From the NCBI GenBank assembly GCA_030272155.1, contig CP126201.1, positions 1,284,501-1,348,500 on the forward strand: a DNA stretch of 64,000 bases. Reading direction: 5' to 3'. This document shows positions 15,565-25,975 of the stretch, in pieces; the stretch's first letter is position 1; each line of letters opens with the position of its first letter. Made by a program: the position numbers and the translations under genes. The notes below the pieces were generated by a model. That model worked only from the letters and a program-made list of their open reading frames with translations. It had not been told where the DNA came from and did no database searches. The stretch is from Tetradesmus obliquus. Its lineage: Eukaryota > Chlorophyta > Chlorophyceae > Sphaeropleales > Scenedesmaceae.

Positions 15565-17952
15565 GTGGAGCTGGCAGCAGCAGCAGCAGCCGTGGTCAGC
15601 AGCGGATCCAGCTACAAAAGCAGGCGGGGCAGGCAGGGGCGGCAGCGGTGGCGGCGGCGGCAGCAATGGCGATGGTGATGGTGGGCTCAGTGGATACACC
15701 AAGGCGCTGATTGCGGCAGCGTTTGTGACAGGGCTGGGCGCTGGCGTGTACTTTGATGCTGAGATCAACCTGTCGCCAAACCAGGTGAGGTTTGCAGCAG
15801 CAGCAGGAGCAGCAGCAGCAGCAGCAGTGCAGGCACTGGGGTTGGCAGAGCACTGCAGTTTTTCTCACAAGCGCTATGCGTTGCAAGCTTGTACATCACG
15901 CAGTCGCAGCAGCAAGAGAACACATCAGCAAGAACATTGGGTGCAAGCATACGTTGAGCAGCAGCACAGCAACTATGTACTGATGAGGATGTGCAGAATG
16001 CCTTGATAAACCTGGCATCACAACGCACTGCGCGCCTCAGGCCGCTTTTTTTGGACAGATGTGTTTCACACGGCGGTATCAGCGATCTGGAGAGGATTTG
16101 ATGTTTGTGACAATGTCATAAACATGGTTATAACAACTGTCACTTGCAGGTGGCCTCCACGGAGATCATTGACCGCCGCACACCCAATGCTGAGGTGTGC
16201 ATGGCCTATGGCTACTCTGCGATGGTCTTTGACCAGCGCGTGTTTGTGACCTACAACCCCTTCAACCTGTACGTGACTCAGGTGCGTGTTCCCTGACAAG
16301 CAGCTGTTTGACCAGAGAGAGTTTGACTAGCACACATTGTCATTGACCAGCGCGTGTTTGTGACCTACAACCCATTCAACCTGTACGTGACTCAGGTGCG
16401 TGCGTGACCAGCAGCTTTTTTGACTCTGTTTGACCAACCACGTTTACCTGATCAGTCACACTTATTTGACCAGCGCGTGTTCGGGCCTACAACCTCTTAA
16501 ACCTGTACGTGACTCAGGTGTGCGTTTGACCAGCGCGTGTTTGACCAGCGCATGTTCGACCAGCACGTGCTGACCAGCGCATGTTTGACCAGTGCGTGTC
16601 GACAAGATGCGTGGCTGTGGATTCTGTAAGCAGTACCAGCACTGGCAGGTTGCAATTACACTGCGCATCAGCCTGTTGACCTGCCTGCATGCCTGCCTGA
16701 CTGCCTGGCTGTCTGCCTGACCATCTGCCTCACAGTCGGCCGGTGCCGCACTTTTGGGTACACCCATGCAGCCAGAGGTCACGCCTGGCTACATCCTGCG
16801 ACGCAGCAACTGCCCGCCCGCCTACATGAATGAATACATTGGCTGACTGCTCTGTGCCGCTGTTCCTATCGTGTTTGCCATTGCAGCCTGAGGTCAAGCC
16901 GGGCTGCATCCTGCGCCCTGGCTGCTTGCCTGCCTGAATTTTCTCCTGGCTGACTGCCTGCCTTACCGCTGTGTTGCAATCGCAGCCTGAGGTGAAGCCC
17001 GGCTGCATCCTTGCTGCCTGCTTGTGTTGGTGTAATGAATGACTGACCGACTGGCCGACTGTGCTTCTGCTGCTGTGTTGCCCTGAACATGTGCAGCCGG
17101 AGGTCAAGCCCGGCTGCATCCTGCGCCGCAGCAATTGCCCGCCCGCGTACATGAATTAGTACAATGGCTGACTGCCTTGTGCCGCTGTTCCAATCTTGTT
17201 TGCCATTGCAGCCCGAGGTCAAGCCCGGCTGCATCCTGCGCCGCAGCAACTTCAACGTGCTGGAGCGCGAGAAGCTGGTGGACAGCAAGCAGGTGAGCCA
17301 GGGTGCAGCAGCAGCAGCAACGGTAGCAGCAGTCGTCATTACACGCGTGAGCCGGCAGCAGCAGCAGTGTACCGGTAGTGTAGCAGCAGCAGGTGGTTGA
17401 GTGTGTGGCGTGAGTGGAGCGGTGGGGTGTTTTGGGGGCTGTGAGCGCAGCGTGCATGAGCACTGGGCCTGCCAAATTCCGCAGCTGCTGAGGGCATAAC
17501 AGGGGCTGCTGATGCTGCTGCTGCTGTTGGGTATGCAACCTGCATGTTTGACTTATGTGTACCCTGCTGCTGCCGCTGCTGCTGTGCAGGTGGAGTCGTG
17601 CAAGAAGCGCATGAACACGTTTGGCTTCGTGGGTGACCTGGCCAAGGACCCCGAGGTGTCCTGCGTGTATCACAGTGAAGAAGCAGAGAACCAGGTGAGT
17701 TCTAAGGGTTTGGGTTGGGTGTCGGAGTGTTTGTGTGCACAGAGCAGTAGCATGCAAGTTTGTCCTCTCATTCTGTGCATGCCTGCAGCACCGTCTTGAG
17801 TCCTCAACCTTGCTAAACCCTGGCCTTGCTCACTATCAACCCTGCCCAATTCTTGTGCCCTGCTGAACCCTGTGCCTCTGCAGTACCTGCTGAACCCTGA
17901 GAAGTCCCTGCAGCTGGGCGAGGGCCCCTCGGGAGCCAACAGGGGAGAGTGA
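15221..17952 (+). CDS. Plastid-type conserved protein, DUF3172-like
   Basis: Five exons join in phase: 15221-15784, 16150-16281, 17212-17292, 17590-17694 and 17884-17952 (TGA), 316 residues. Residues 1-65 are Ser/Arg/Gln-rich and look like a plastid transit peptide. A Gln/Trp/Gly-rich low-complexity stretch follows, then a single hydrophobic helix (KALIAAAFVTGLGAGVYF, about residues 165-182). The conserved part is STEIIDRRTPNAEVCMAYG, AMVFDQRVFVTYNPFNLYV, PEVKPGCILRRSNFNVLE and CKKRMNTFGFVGDLAKDPEV. I recognise this as a family shared by cyanobacteria and plastids, to my recollection annotated DUF3172; its function is unknown to me. The start is the first ATG of the long open exon. The introns after exon 2 and before exon 3 are filled with exon-edge copies. 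The gene is convergent with the kinesin gene. Confidence 0.8.
16340..16610 (+). repeat. Donor-side copies of exon 16150-16281 decaying into a short-period repeat
   Basis: Two copies (16342-16397, 16465-16520) repeat GACCAGCGCGTGTTTGTGAC through GACTCAGGTG. They are followed at 16527-16606 by at least five ~14-bp units of the TTTGACCAGCGCATG type. Confidence 0.85.
16768..17160 (+). repeat. Four acceptor-side copies of exon 17212-17292
   Basis: Copies begin at about 16770, 16887, 16983 and 17097, each GCAGCC(A/T/G)GAGGTCA onward to GGCTGCATCCTG. Copies 1 and 4 share a diverged tail (CCGCCCGCNTACATGAAT) that the real exon lacks. Confidence 0.9.
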
Positions 17953-18543
17953 GGCAGTTGGAGCAGCAGCCGGAGCAGCAGCCAGAACACATGTACAGCT
18001 GTGACACACCATGCAGCTGTGGAAAGCAAGCTGCAGCTTGACCCGGGGCACCTTCGTATTACATCCTTTGCGCCGCAGCAGCCTGGCTGGGGACAATATC
18101 CATGTTGATATTGGTATTTTGTCGACAAGTTTGTATTATCCTTATGTTGTTAGTCAATCACACCGTGGTCTTTCAAATGTCAGCCGGCCCATGGGGTTGC
18201 AGCGGGTGCGACAACCCTTCAAACGCCGCAGCAGGCTCCTGTGTGCTGGGCCTGAGCAGACGCCACTGCCGACGCGACTGCAGGGCTGGGCAGCAGCAGC
18301 AGCACAATGAAGCGGTGTTGCGAATCTGTTGATGTTGGGCATGCCCATTTGAAGTGACGTGTACAGACGTGCAAGCCCCGCGGCTGCATTGTTGCATCTG
18401 CAGCAGCCGCAGTAGGTGCAGACTTCACTAGTGGTGGTATCTCTGTGTGATGCTGCTGCGGCTATTGGGAATGCGCTTTGGCCAGCAAAGAGTGCGATGT
18501 GAGACTGCTGTTACACTGCATACAGCATGCCACCAGCAACCAA

Positions 18544-18548
18544 TGTAA
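18544..18548 (+). promoter_or_regulatory. Candidate TGTAA poly(A) signal, gene 3
   Basis: TGTAA about 590 nt after the stop. TGTAA is the established green-algal poly(A) signal; use here is inferred. Confidence 0.4.
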
Positions 18549-18644
18549 CAAGAGGACATGGATGCCATTTGCAAGGTGCTCTTGATACAGTGCATCTGTG
18601 GTGAGTCGATGCTGATGCACGTGCAGTGCAATGCACTACGTTGG

Positions 18645-18649
18645 TTACA
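18645..18649 (-). promoter_or_regulatory. Candidate TGTAA poly(A) signal, kinesin gene
   Basis: TTACA on the plus strand, about 330 nt past the kinesin stop codon. Confidence 0.4.
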
Positions 18650-18977
18650 GATGTGATTGACGGCAAGGCGCCTCTGGTGTACTGCCCAACGTCTGACTCA
18701 ATGTGGCGTGAGGTAGAGGTACACAATAAAGAGCACCACGTGCAAGTGACGAACACATACATTCATCTCCAGAATCATAATAGAACAATGCATCTGCTGA
18801 CAGGCACGCTGTGCCAAGAATAAGCCCACAGCTGGCTGACAGGACATTCGCAACAAGAAACAAGCATCATACACAGACGCTGCGTTCAGAAGTATGCGGC
18901 GGTTCGCCGCTGCCCACATGAGTTCTAGTCACAGTCAGCAGCTGCTGACACACGGCTTATTAGCAGCTCTACACCAG

Positions 18978-21900
18978 CTAGTGCCGTGCAGGTTTGGCAG
19001 TGCTTGCAGCCAGCCTGGGGCTGCTGATGCCAGGCACACCTCCAGCAGCAGCTGCTGCCCGCTCGCTGAGCCGTGAGCCAGGCCTCGCCGCTGCTGCTGC
19101 TGCCATACCACCGGGAGAGAAGCTGCCAGAGGTCCTCACACCAGCAGCAGCAGCAGCAGCAGCAGCAGGTGCCGGCAGCTTTGTCGTGCTTGGGCTGCTG
19201 CCTCTGTCAGCACCCGCAGATGCTGCTGCTGCTATGCTGCTGCTGCTGCCACGTGGGGTGGTAATGCCACCAGTTCCTTCCGCATCAGATGCTGCGCTGC
19301 TGCCACCTGCTGTTGCTACTGCAGGGGCGCGGCGCGCCTGGCCAAGCTCAACCTGAGCTGCCCGCGATGCAAAGTTGAGCGATGACAGCGTTTCGCTGCA
19401 CGAAGCGGGCTCAGGCGACAGGTTGCACACCAGCAGCACTTTGCTGCTGCCAGACAGGCTGTCCTGTAGCACCTGCACATGTGGCAGGCAGCACATCAGG
19501 TGGACAGTGTGTGCGTACCAGCCTCATTGCTAGCCATTGAGTGTATTGCAGCAGTAGCACCAGCAGTACCGCCAGCAGCTTTTGTGCACGCTAGGCGAGT
19601 TCCCCCATGACATCTGCCCCCCCCCCCCCCCCCCCCCAGGCTTCCACCTGCAACATCAGCTGACACATATGTACCACAGCCCCACCACCCCACACGCCAA
19701 AAGCAGCAGCCATGTCAGCAGCCGCACCCACCTGCGTCAGCTTGCTGTTGCGGAAGGGGATGTGTGCGCCGCGCCGCTGCAGCGCCGCCACCACATCCCC
19801 GAGCGCGCTGAGGGACTTGTTGATGGCCTGCGCCTCCTTCAGCTGCTGCCCCGCCACCTCGCTCTTGTCAACGCGCTCAGAGCCTGCAGCAGCAGCAGCA
19901 GCAGCAGCAACAGCAGGTGCACGCAGATGGACCGCATCTTCAACACCAGTGGAGTGCAAGCCCGTGGGCAGCAAGCTCCTGGCCAGCACTCCTCTACACT
20001 GTGGCCAAACCACTCACTGCCGGCACCCCAGCAGTCTCAGCACACTTTTTGGCGGACTTGCAAGCACCACATGAAGATAGGTGGCATGCATTGCAGCATC
20101 AAAATATCACAACAGCATAGCGTTCGCACGTACCTGCCAGGTCCACCAGGTGCATCATGGCAGTAAAAGCCTTGCCCTCCCGCACGCCCTGCACCTTCAC
20201 GCTGACCAGCGCGTGGCTGCGGCTGCTGGCAGCGTTCAGCGCTGTTGCTGCTGTGGCACGTGCGCGGGCACCCTCCCACAGCGCCGCCTGCACCTCAGCT
20301 GTGTTGGACACCTTGCGCCACACAAGGCCAGGCACCCTGCAGGAATAAAAACAGCCACATTGTCAGGTGTTGGCAGCAGCACTGCCAGGCTGCTGTGCTC
20401 AGCTGTGTTGGACACCTTGCGCCAGACCAGGCCAGGCACCCTGCAGGGAAAAAGAAAGGCCACGTCATAAGGCGTCAGCATTACATTACATTACATTACA
20501 TGCTCCACTCAACGAGGAGTGGGAACCCCAGTCAGGAGCCAACGAGAGGCTCATAGGGGGAGGAAACATCGAAGAACAACTCATCATCATCCAAACCGTC
20601 AGAAGAAAACGCAGAAAAAAACTCATCAGCATCATCAATAACTTGAGCAATAGCCTGACAGGACAGAAGGACCTCAGGATCAGTGTCCGGGCAGCAGCAC
20701 TGGCAGCCTGCACCTCGGCTGTGTTGGACACCTTGCGCCACACCAGGCACCCTGCAAAGACAGGCCACATCTTAAGGCGTCAGCAGCAGCACTCCCAGGC
20801 TGCTGTGCTCGGCTGTGTTGGACACCTTGCGCACACCAGGCGAGGCACCCTGCAGGAACAACAACATGCCACTACAAGGGCGTCAGCAGCATCAGGGTTG
20901 CTAGCCTGCTATGCTGAAGTGCTGAGCGGGTTCTGATGCCCTGCAAGCAAACATCATGGCGTGCTGATGCGCATGCCGCTCACACTCACCTGTCCATGTT
21001 TGGCGGCAGCTCCCCTGCAGGTAGGCCAGACACCTCCACAGTGTGCGCTGACGCAGCAGCCGCTACTGCTGCTGCTGACGCAGCGCCGCTGCCGCCTCCA
21101 ATAGAGGCCGACATGGCCAGCAGGTCCCGCACTGCCTCGTTGTAGATCTCAAGCATTGCTACTTGGAAGGACCAGGAGTGGTCAACCTCGTCTGCTGCTA
21201 TGGAGAACAACTCCTGCAAGGGCAGTGCGGCAGCAGGCAGCAGGCAGCAGCAGCAGCAGCAGCTCTGGAACCAGCAGGACAGTTTAAGCAAGCACTACTG
21301 CTCGCGACGGGCTGACACACGCAGCAGTGACTCTGGCAGAACGGCAGCAGAGGCACAGTATGGCTGCTCTGCAGCAGCGCAAGCGCACACATGCGACAAG
21401 CAGGCGAGTGCATCAGCACACCTGCAGTGCGCGTGTGTTGATGCCTGGGTTGTCTGCCGGGCCGTCCATTGTGTACGTCTTGCCGCTGCCTGTCTGGCCG
21501 TACGCAAAGATGCACACGTTGTAGCCGTCAGCACAGGAGCGCACCAGCGGCGACACCTCCTCAAACACCTGGCAGCAGCAGCAGCAGCGGCGGCGGCGAA
21601 ACAAGGCAGAACATCAGCTGCTTGAGACACATTGAGCTGTCTGGCAGGCATACTCACTTGTGTTTGTGCCGAATGAACCAACACCTAGTAACCTGACTCA
21701 CATCATGCCTCACATCTTGCTCACCTGCTGCTGGCTAGCTTCAGGCGCAAACACCGCATCAAACTCAAACTCCCGCTGCCGCGCAGTTGAGGCGTCGTGC
21801 ACTGCCAGCAGCCCTTCCAGTGGGTAGCCGATGCAGCTGCCATGTGCGGCACCAAAGGCAGCAGTGGCTGCGGGGCTCCTGCTTGGCGACTGCTGCTGCT

Positions 21901-24900
21901 GGTGCGGCGGCCGCACGCGGCACATCACGCGAATGTTGCCACGCAGCACCTGCGCAAGCACATGAACAGCGCACACAATGCGGCAGGACGCGCATATGCC
22001 CAGTGCTTAAGCAGGCATACTTGGTGGAAACATGGCGCTGAAAGACGGCACTTCATGTAGCCATCATCTTCACATTCCTTAGCTGAGTGACTGCAGTGAC
22101 ATGCTTTGCCATTTTATGCTGCTTTCGTATGTCTCTGCCTGCCGCTCAGCCGCTGCCATGGGTTTGTGCTGCTCAGGCATAAGCCGCACCTGCAGCTGCT
22201 CGTGCAGCTTCCTCCTCACAGCGCGCTCCCGCATGAACTTTTCCTCCCAGCCTGATGCTGCACTGGTGGCAGCAGCTGCTGCTGCACTTGCAGCGGCCAG
22301 CTGCTGCTGCAGTGACCCAACCTGCTGCAGCTGCGCATGAAGCTTGTCGCGCTCCTCAAGTGCCTGGCAGCAGCAGCAGCAGCAAAGGCAACATACGGTT
22401 TGACACGCAAGCAATCACAGGATTCCGGGAACTGTGCGCGTGCCGGGCTGCCTACATTGCAGTGCTCTTAGAAAGTCTGTTACTGATGTCCCAGACGCTA
22501 CACACTGCAGGACGCCAGGGCACCACTGCTCCTCCGCCATCCGAACGCTGCACAGCCCACCTGCTGCCGCTCCTGCAGCGCCCTGTCCCGCTCAGCCTCC
22601 ACGTCTGTCAGCTGCTGCCGCAGCGCTGCCAGCTCAGCGCTACATGCCAGTTGTCCCACTACCTCGCCAATCATACACGACCCACCTGCTGCCGCTCCTG
22701 CAGCGCCCTGTCCCGCTCAGCCTCTACGTCTGTCAGCTGCTGCCGCAGCGCCGCCAGCTCAGCACTACAGGCCAGTTGCCCCACCACTTTGCCAATCATG
22801 CGTGACCCACCTGCTGCCACTCCTGCAGCGCCCTGTCCTGCTCAGCCTCCACCCTCCACGCCTGTCAGCTGCTGCCGCAGCGCCGCCAGCTCAGCACTAC
22901 AGGCCAGTCCCCCCACCACTTTGCCAATCATGCGTGACCCACCTGCTGCCGCTCCTGCAGCGCCCTGTCCCGCTCAGCCTCCACGTCTGTCAGCTGCTGC
23001 CGCAGCGCCGCCAGCTCAGCACTACATGCCAGTTGCCCCACCACTTTGCCAATCATACGTGACCTGCCTGCTGCTGCTCCTGCAGCGCCCTGTCCCGCTC
23101 AACCTCCACGTCTGTCAGCTGCTGCCGCAGCGCCGCCAGCTCAGCAGTACACGCCAGTCCCCCCACCGCTTTGCCAATCATACGTGACCCACCTGCTGCC
23201 GCTCCTGCAGCGACCTGTCCCGCTCAGCCTCCACGTCTGTCAGCTGCTGCCGCAGCGCCGCCAGCTCAGCGCTGCGTGCTGCCAGCTGCCCTGCCAACAG
23301 CTCGCCCTCTGCGCGCATCTTCTGCACCTCGCTGCTGCTGACGTCAGACCAAATCTGCGCCTGCTGCCGCATGTGCTCCAGCTCCTGCAGGGCCATACAT
23401 AAACAGCATGGTGTGCACGCAGGCGGCAGGTCAAAACGTCAGCAAGCAAGCTTGCGCATGTGCGTCAGACCAAATCTGTGCCTGCTGCTGCATGTGCTCC
23501 AGCTCCTGCAGAGCCAAAGAAGCGCGGTGTGCAAGCAGTCAGCACGTCAGCAAGCGAGCAAGCCTGCCCACGTGCTTTAGACCAGATCTGCGCCTGCTGC
23601 CGCATGTGCTCCAGGCCCTGCAGCGCCATACATAAACAGCATGGTGTGCACGCAGGCGGCAGGTCAGCAAACAAGCAAGCAAGCCTGCGCATGTGCGTCT
23701 GACCAGATCTGCGCCTGCTGCCGCATGTGCACCAGCTCCTGCAGATGATGGTGCAGATTAAAACAGTCAGGTAATCGCTGTACATGTGTCTCGTTGAACA
23801 CCGTATCAGGGGAGCTCCTGCAAGCAGCAGCTAGGCATGAGCAGGGACCCCCAACTTCAGAATTACACAAATCAAGCCCAGACCACTGCGCGCACCTTGT
23901 GCATGCTGCTGCCCTGCCGCTGCAGCCCCTCTAGTGTGGCCTTGGTGGCAGCCATCTGCCCTTCCAGCTCATACTTTACGCGCCACGCCTCCAGGTTCTC
24001 ACTCTTGAGCTGCTCCACATCAGCCGCCAGCTGCTCGGCCGCCGCCAGCTGCTGCTGCAGCTGCTGCTGCGCGGCCTGCAGGGTGATATCAGCCAGTGCA
24101 ACACACGCAGCATGTAGAGCATGAGTTGAAGGCTCGATGGGGCGTGCAAAAGGATAGACGCCAGCAGTGTAAAAAGTGCCAGCCAGTTGCATGTCGGAGG
24201 CCGGCTCTCCCTGCTGCTGGATGACCACGCATCGCGCATCTGTGCTTATCTCCGCCTCCAAGTGTGCTGTGTCAGATTTGCAACCAACAAGGGACTCACT
24301 GCCTGGCTAGCATTCACATCAAATTGCCTGCTGCTGTTCAAGTTGTTCCTTGGCTTCACCCATGCGCACCTGCGCTGCCTGCACCTTCATCTCTGCCTCC
24401 TGCAGCCGCTCATTGGCCTCAGCCAGAGCAGCACCAGCAGCCTCCTGCACGCGCTGCGTGAGGTCACCTGTCTCGTCATCCACCTCAGCAGATGACAGGT
24501 AGTACCTGCAGCAGCATGCCGTCACGCGTATGAACAGGGCATTTGAGTTTGAGAGATGCGCTTGTGACTGGCAGACGTGCAGGTTGGGTGACTGGATGGT
24601 ATGTGTGTTGTGCGAGTGTGAACAGTTTGGAATTGAATTGTTTGTGCTTCCAGGACAGCATGTTGGCGACTGTAATGCCATCAGCAGACAAACAACTGCT
24701 TGCAGGATTGTGAATTATTGTGAGCTTCAGCATCTGTACCTGTAGTAGTGCTTCAAGCTGCTCTTCCACTTGGGTTGACTGCTGCTGTTGACGCTGAAAC
24801 TGCTGCCTGCAGTGCCGGCAAGTGGCACCAGTGCTGTGCTGCTGGTGCTTTTGCGCATGCCTGCAGATGCGTTGCTGCCATCTGCTGCGGCTGCGTCTGC

Positions 24901-25576
24901 TGCTGACCTAGGTGTAACACTGCCAGAGCCCCCTGCCTGCCTTTGTTGTGCTGCCTCTCCTGCAGCAGCCTGTGTTCCTGCAAGCTGCTGTACCTGCACC
25001 AAGCTAGTTTTGCCGCTCCGGCCGCTGCTGCCATCATTGCTGCTCAAATTGCTCCTGCTGGTGTACCTGTCTGCATCTGTGCTGCTGATAGGCCCATCTG
25101 CTGCTGCTGTCAGCGATTCAAGAGACTTGGCAAGTGAGTTCCTCACTGAGCCTAGCCAACTGTCGCGCTTATTGCTGCTGCTGAAGTTGGCCGCTAGTGT
25201 GGGAGATCCTGGAAGCTTTTCTGGGTCGCCGAGTGCTTGCAGGAGATCCTTATTCACTGCTGGCGCTGCTGTAAGCGAGCTCTTGCTGGTGCTCCTGGCT
25301 GCACATCACAGGCAGGGACAGGCACGTGTTGACAGCCATAGCGAAGGCAGCAGAACCGACACAGTATGCTCCAGTTTCTAAAAAGCTTCGTGTCTACGCA
25401 ACATCACTGAGGTATGACATAACTCCGCATGCAGTATACATGTTGCCTTGCAGCCTGCATGCAGCATCACCCCACTGCAGCAGCGCTGAACACTCACAGT
25501 GCACAGCAGGAATCAAGTCACTACCAGCGAGCTCCTTTTCGTAAAGCTTTGTCTCCAACTCTGCAATCTTGGCCAT
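18978..25576 (-). CDS. Kinesin-14 family motor (internal-to-C-terminal motor)
   Basis: In gene order the exons are 25580-25498 (start side), 25298-24740, 24505-24370, 24075-23896, 23384-23193, 22363-22190, 21949-21725, 21568-21422, 21213-20990, 20336-20134, 19883-19732 and 19472-18978 (TAG), about 921 residues, all phases consistent. Residues ~30-210 are a Ser-rich head; ~210-440 are coiled coil ([34 protein letters not shown]). The motor begins with the kinesin-14 neck signature [15 protein letters not shown] and contains the P-loop GQTGSGKT, switch [16 protein letters not shown], switch [25 protein letters not shown] and [20 protein letters not shown]. An Ala/Ser/Gly-rich tail of ~120 residues follows. 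Such motors are minus-end-directed microtubule motors (family knowledge). The start is uncertain: ATG 25576 is used; an in-frame ATG at 25696 would require no intron at 25580. An intron carries a LINE-like fragment and a run of 21 C. Confidence 0.92.
19617..19637. repeat. 21-nt poly-C (poly-G on the sense strand) in a kinesin intron
   Basis: An unbroken run of C from 19617 to 19637 within the last kinesin intron. On the transcribed sense strand it is G21. Confidence 0.95.
20400..20450 (-). repeat. Acceptor-side copy of kinesin exon 20336-20134
   Basis: Repeats TGTTGGACACCTTGCGCCAG through GGCACCCTGCAG, i.e. the exon's 5' part and acceptor on the minus strand. Confidence 0.88.
20481..20692 (-). 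mobile_element. Probable 5'-truncated non-LTR retrotransposon 3' end
   Basis: Read on the minus strand, a short acidic C-terminal reading frame ([20 protein letters not shown], ending in a stop near 20532) precedes a ~30-nt 3' end and a (TGTAA/ATGTA)n tail at 20481-20500. The block is A/T-richer and free of CAG repeats, and it interrupts two exon-edge copies. A related 3' end occurs near 46434-46487. Family assignment is inference. Confidence 0.5.
20700..20860 (-). repeat. Two more acceptor-side copies of kinesin exon 20336-20134
   Basis: Copies at about 20712-20755 and 20808-20855 repeat GCTGTGTTGGACACCTTGCG and the acceptor CTGCA. With the copy at 20400 they form three units upstream (in gene direction) of the exon. 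Confidence 0.85.
22550..23150 (-). repeat. Array of five donor-side copies of kinesin exon 23384-23193
   Basis: Five units at ~120-130-bp spacing repeat CTGCTGCCGCTCCTGCAGCG, CTCAGCCTCCACGTCTGTCA and GCCGCCAGCTCAGC, each preceded by a minus-strand donor (plus-strand ACCCAC). Units are about 90 percent or more identical, so the array is young. It lies downstream of the exon in gene direction. Confidence 0.92.
23455..23750 (-). repeat. Three acceptor-side copies of kinesin exon 23384-23193
   Basis: Copies near 23462-23515, 23578-23632 and 23698-23748 repeat GACCAAATCTGCGCCTGCTG, CATGTGCTCCAGCTCCTGCAG, the exon's 5' part and acceptor. Confidence 0.88.
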
Positions 25577-25580
25577 CAAC

Positions 25581-25975
25581 CTGTTGCGGAAGTGCAAGCA
25601 TCTGTTGCTGTGGATGCACATGTTGGGGTAGATGCATGATTGCACGACACAAGATGAACTGGGGCAGATGTGCTGCGCATCAAATACTATCATCAATTAT
25701 AACCTGTCAACCAGCTCCCCATTCGCTGCTCCAGGCAGCGGGAACACCCCCTCTGCCATTTTTGCCGTGTTTGAATACCGACTTAGCCCATTGATTTGCG
25801 TGTCTCGCTCGATTCTGGTTTCCCTTTTTATGTTGTTGACCTTTCAGGACTTTCGATTCATGCTCTGACCCAGCTGAGCTGGCTCGAAACCCTTGTTACA
25901 GGTCAGTGCTGCGACGACGACGTGTGGTTTTGATTAAAGGTGTGGTCGTGCACGTTCAAACATTGAACCAAGCCA
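25581..25975. promoter_or_regulatory. Divergent intergenic region, kinesin / CobW genes
   Basis: About 400 bp separates the start regions of two divergent genes and should contain both promoters, and possibly an undetected kinesin 5' exon. No clear TATA element is visible. Confidence 0.45.

Larger units (their letters stand above)
17953..18977. other. Convergent 3' flanks of genes 3 and 4
   Basis: No gene is visible. Candidate TGTAA poly(A) signals on opposite strands (18544 on +, 18649 on -) would place the two transcript ends within roughly 100 bp of each other. Confidence 0.5.

Noticed and set aside
22550..23190. CRISPR-like regular repeat array
   Set aside because: Units and spacers are similar throughout, and the repeated core is the 3' end of a kinesin exon with its donor; a eukaryotic intron, no cas genes.
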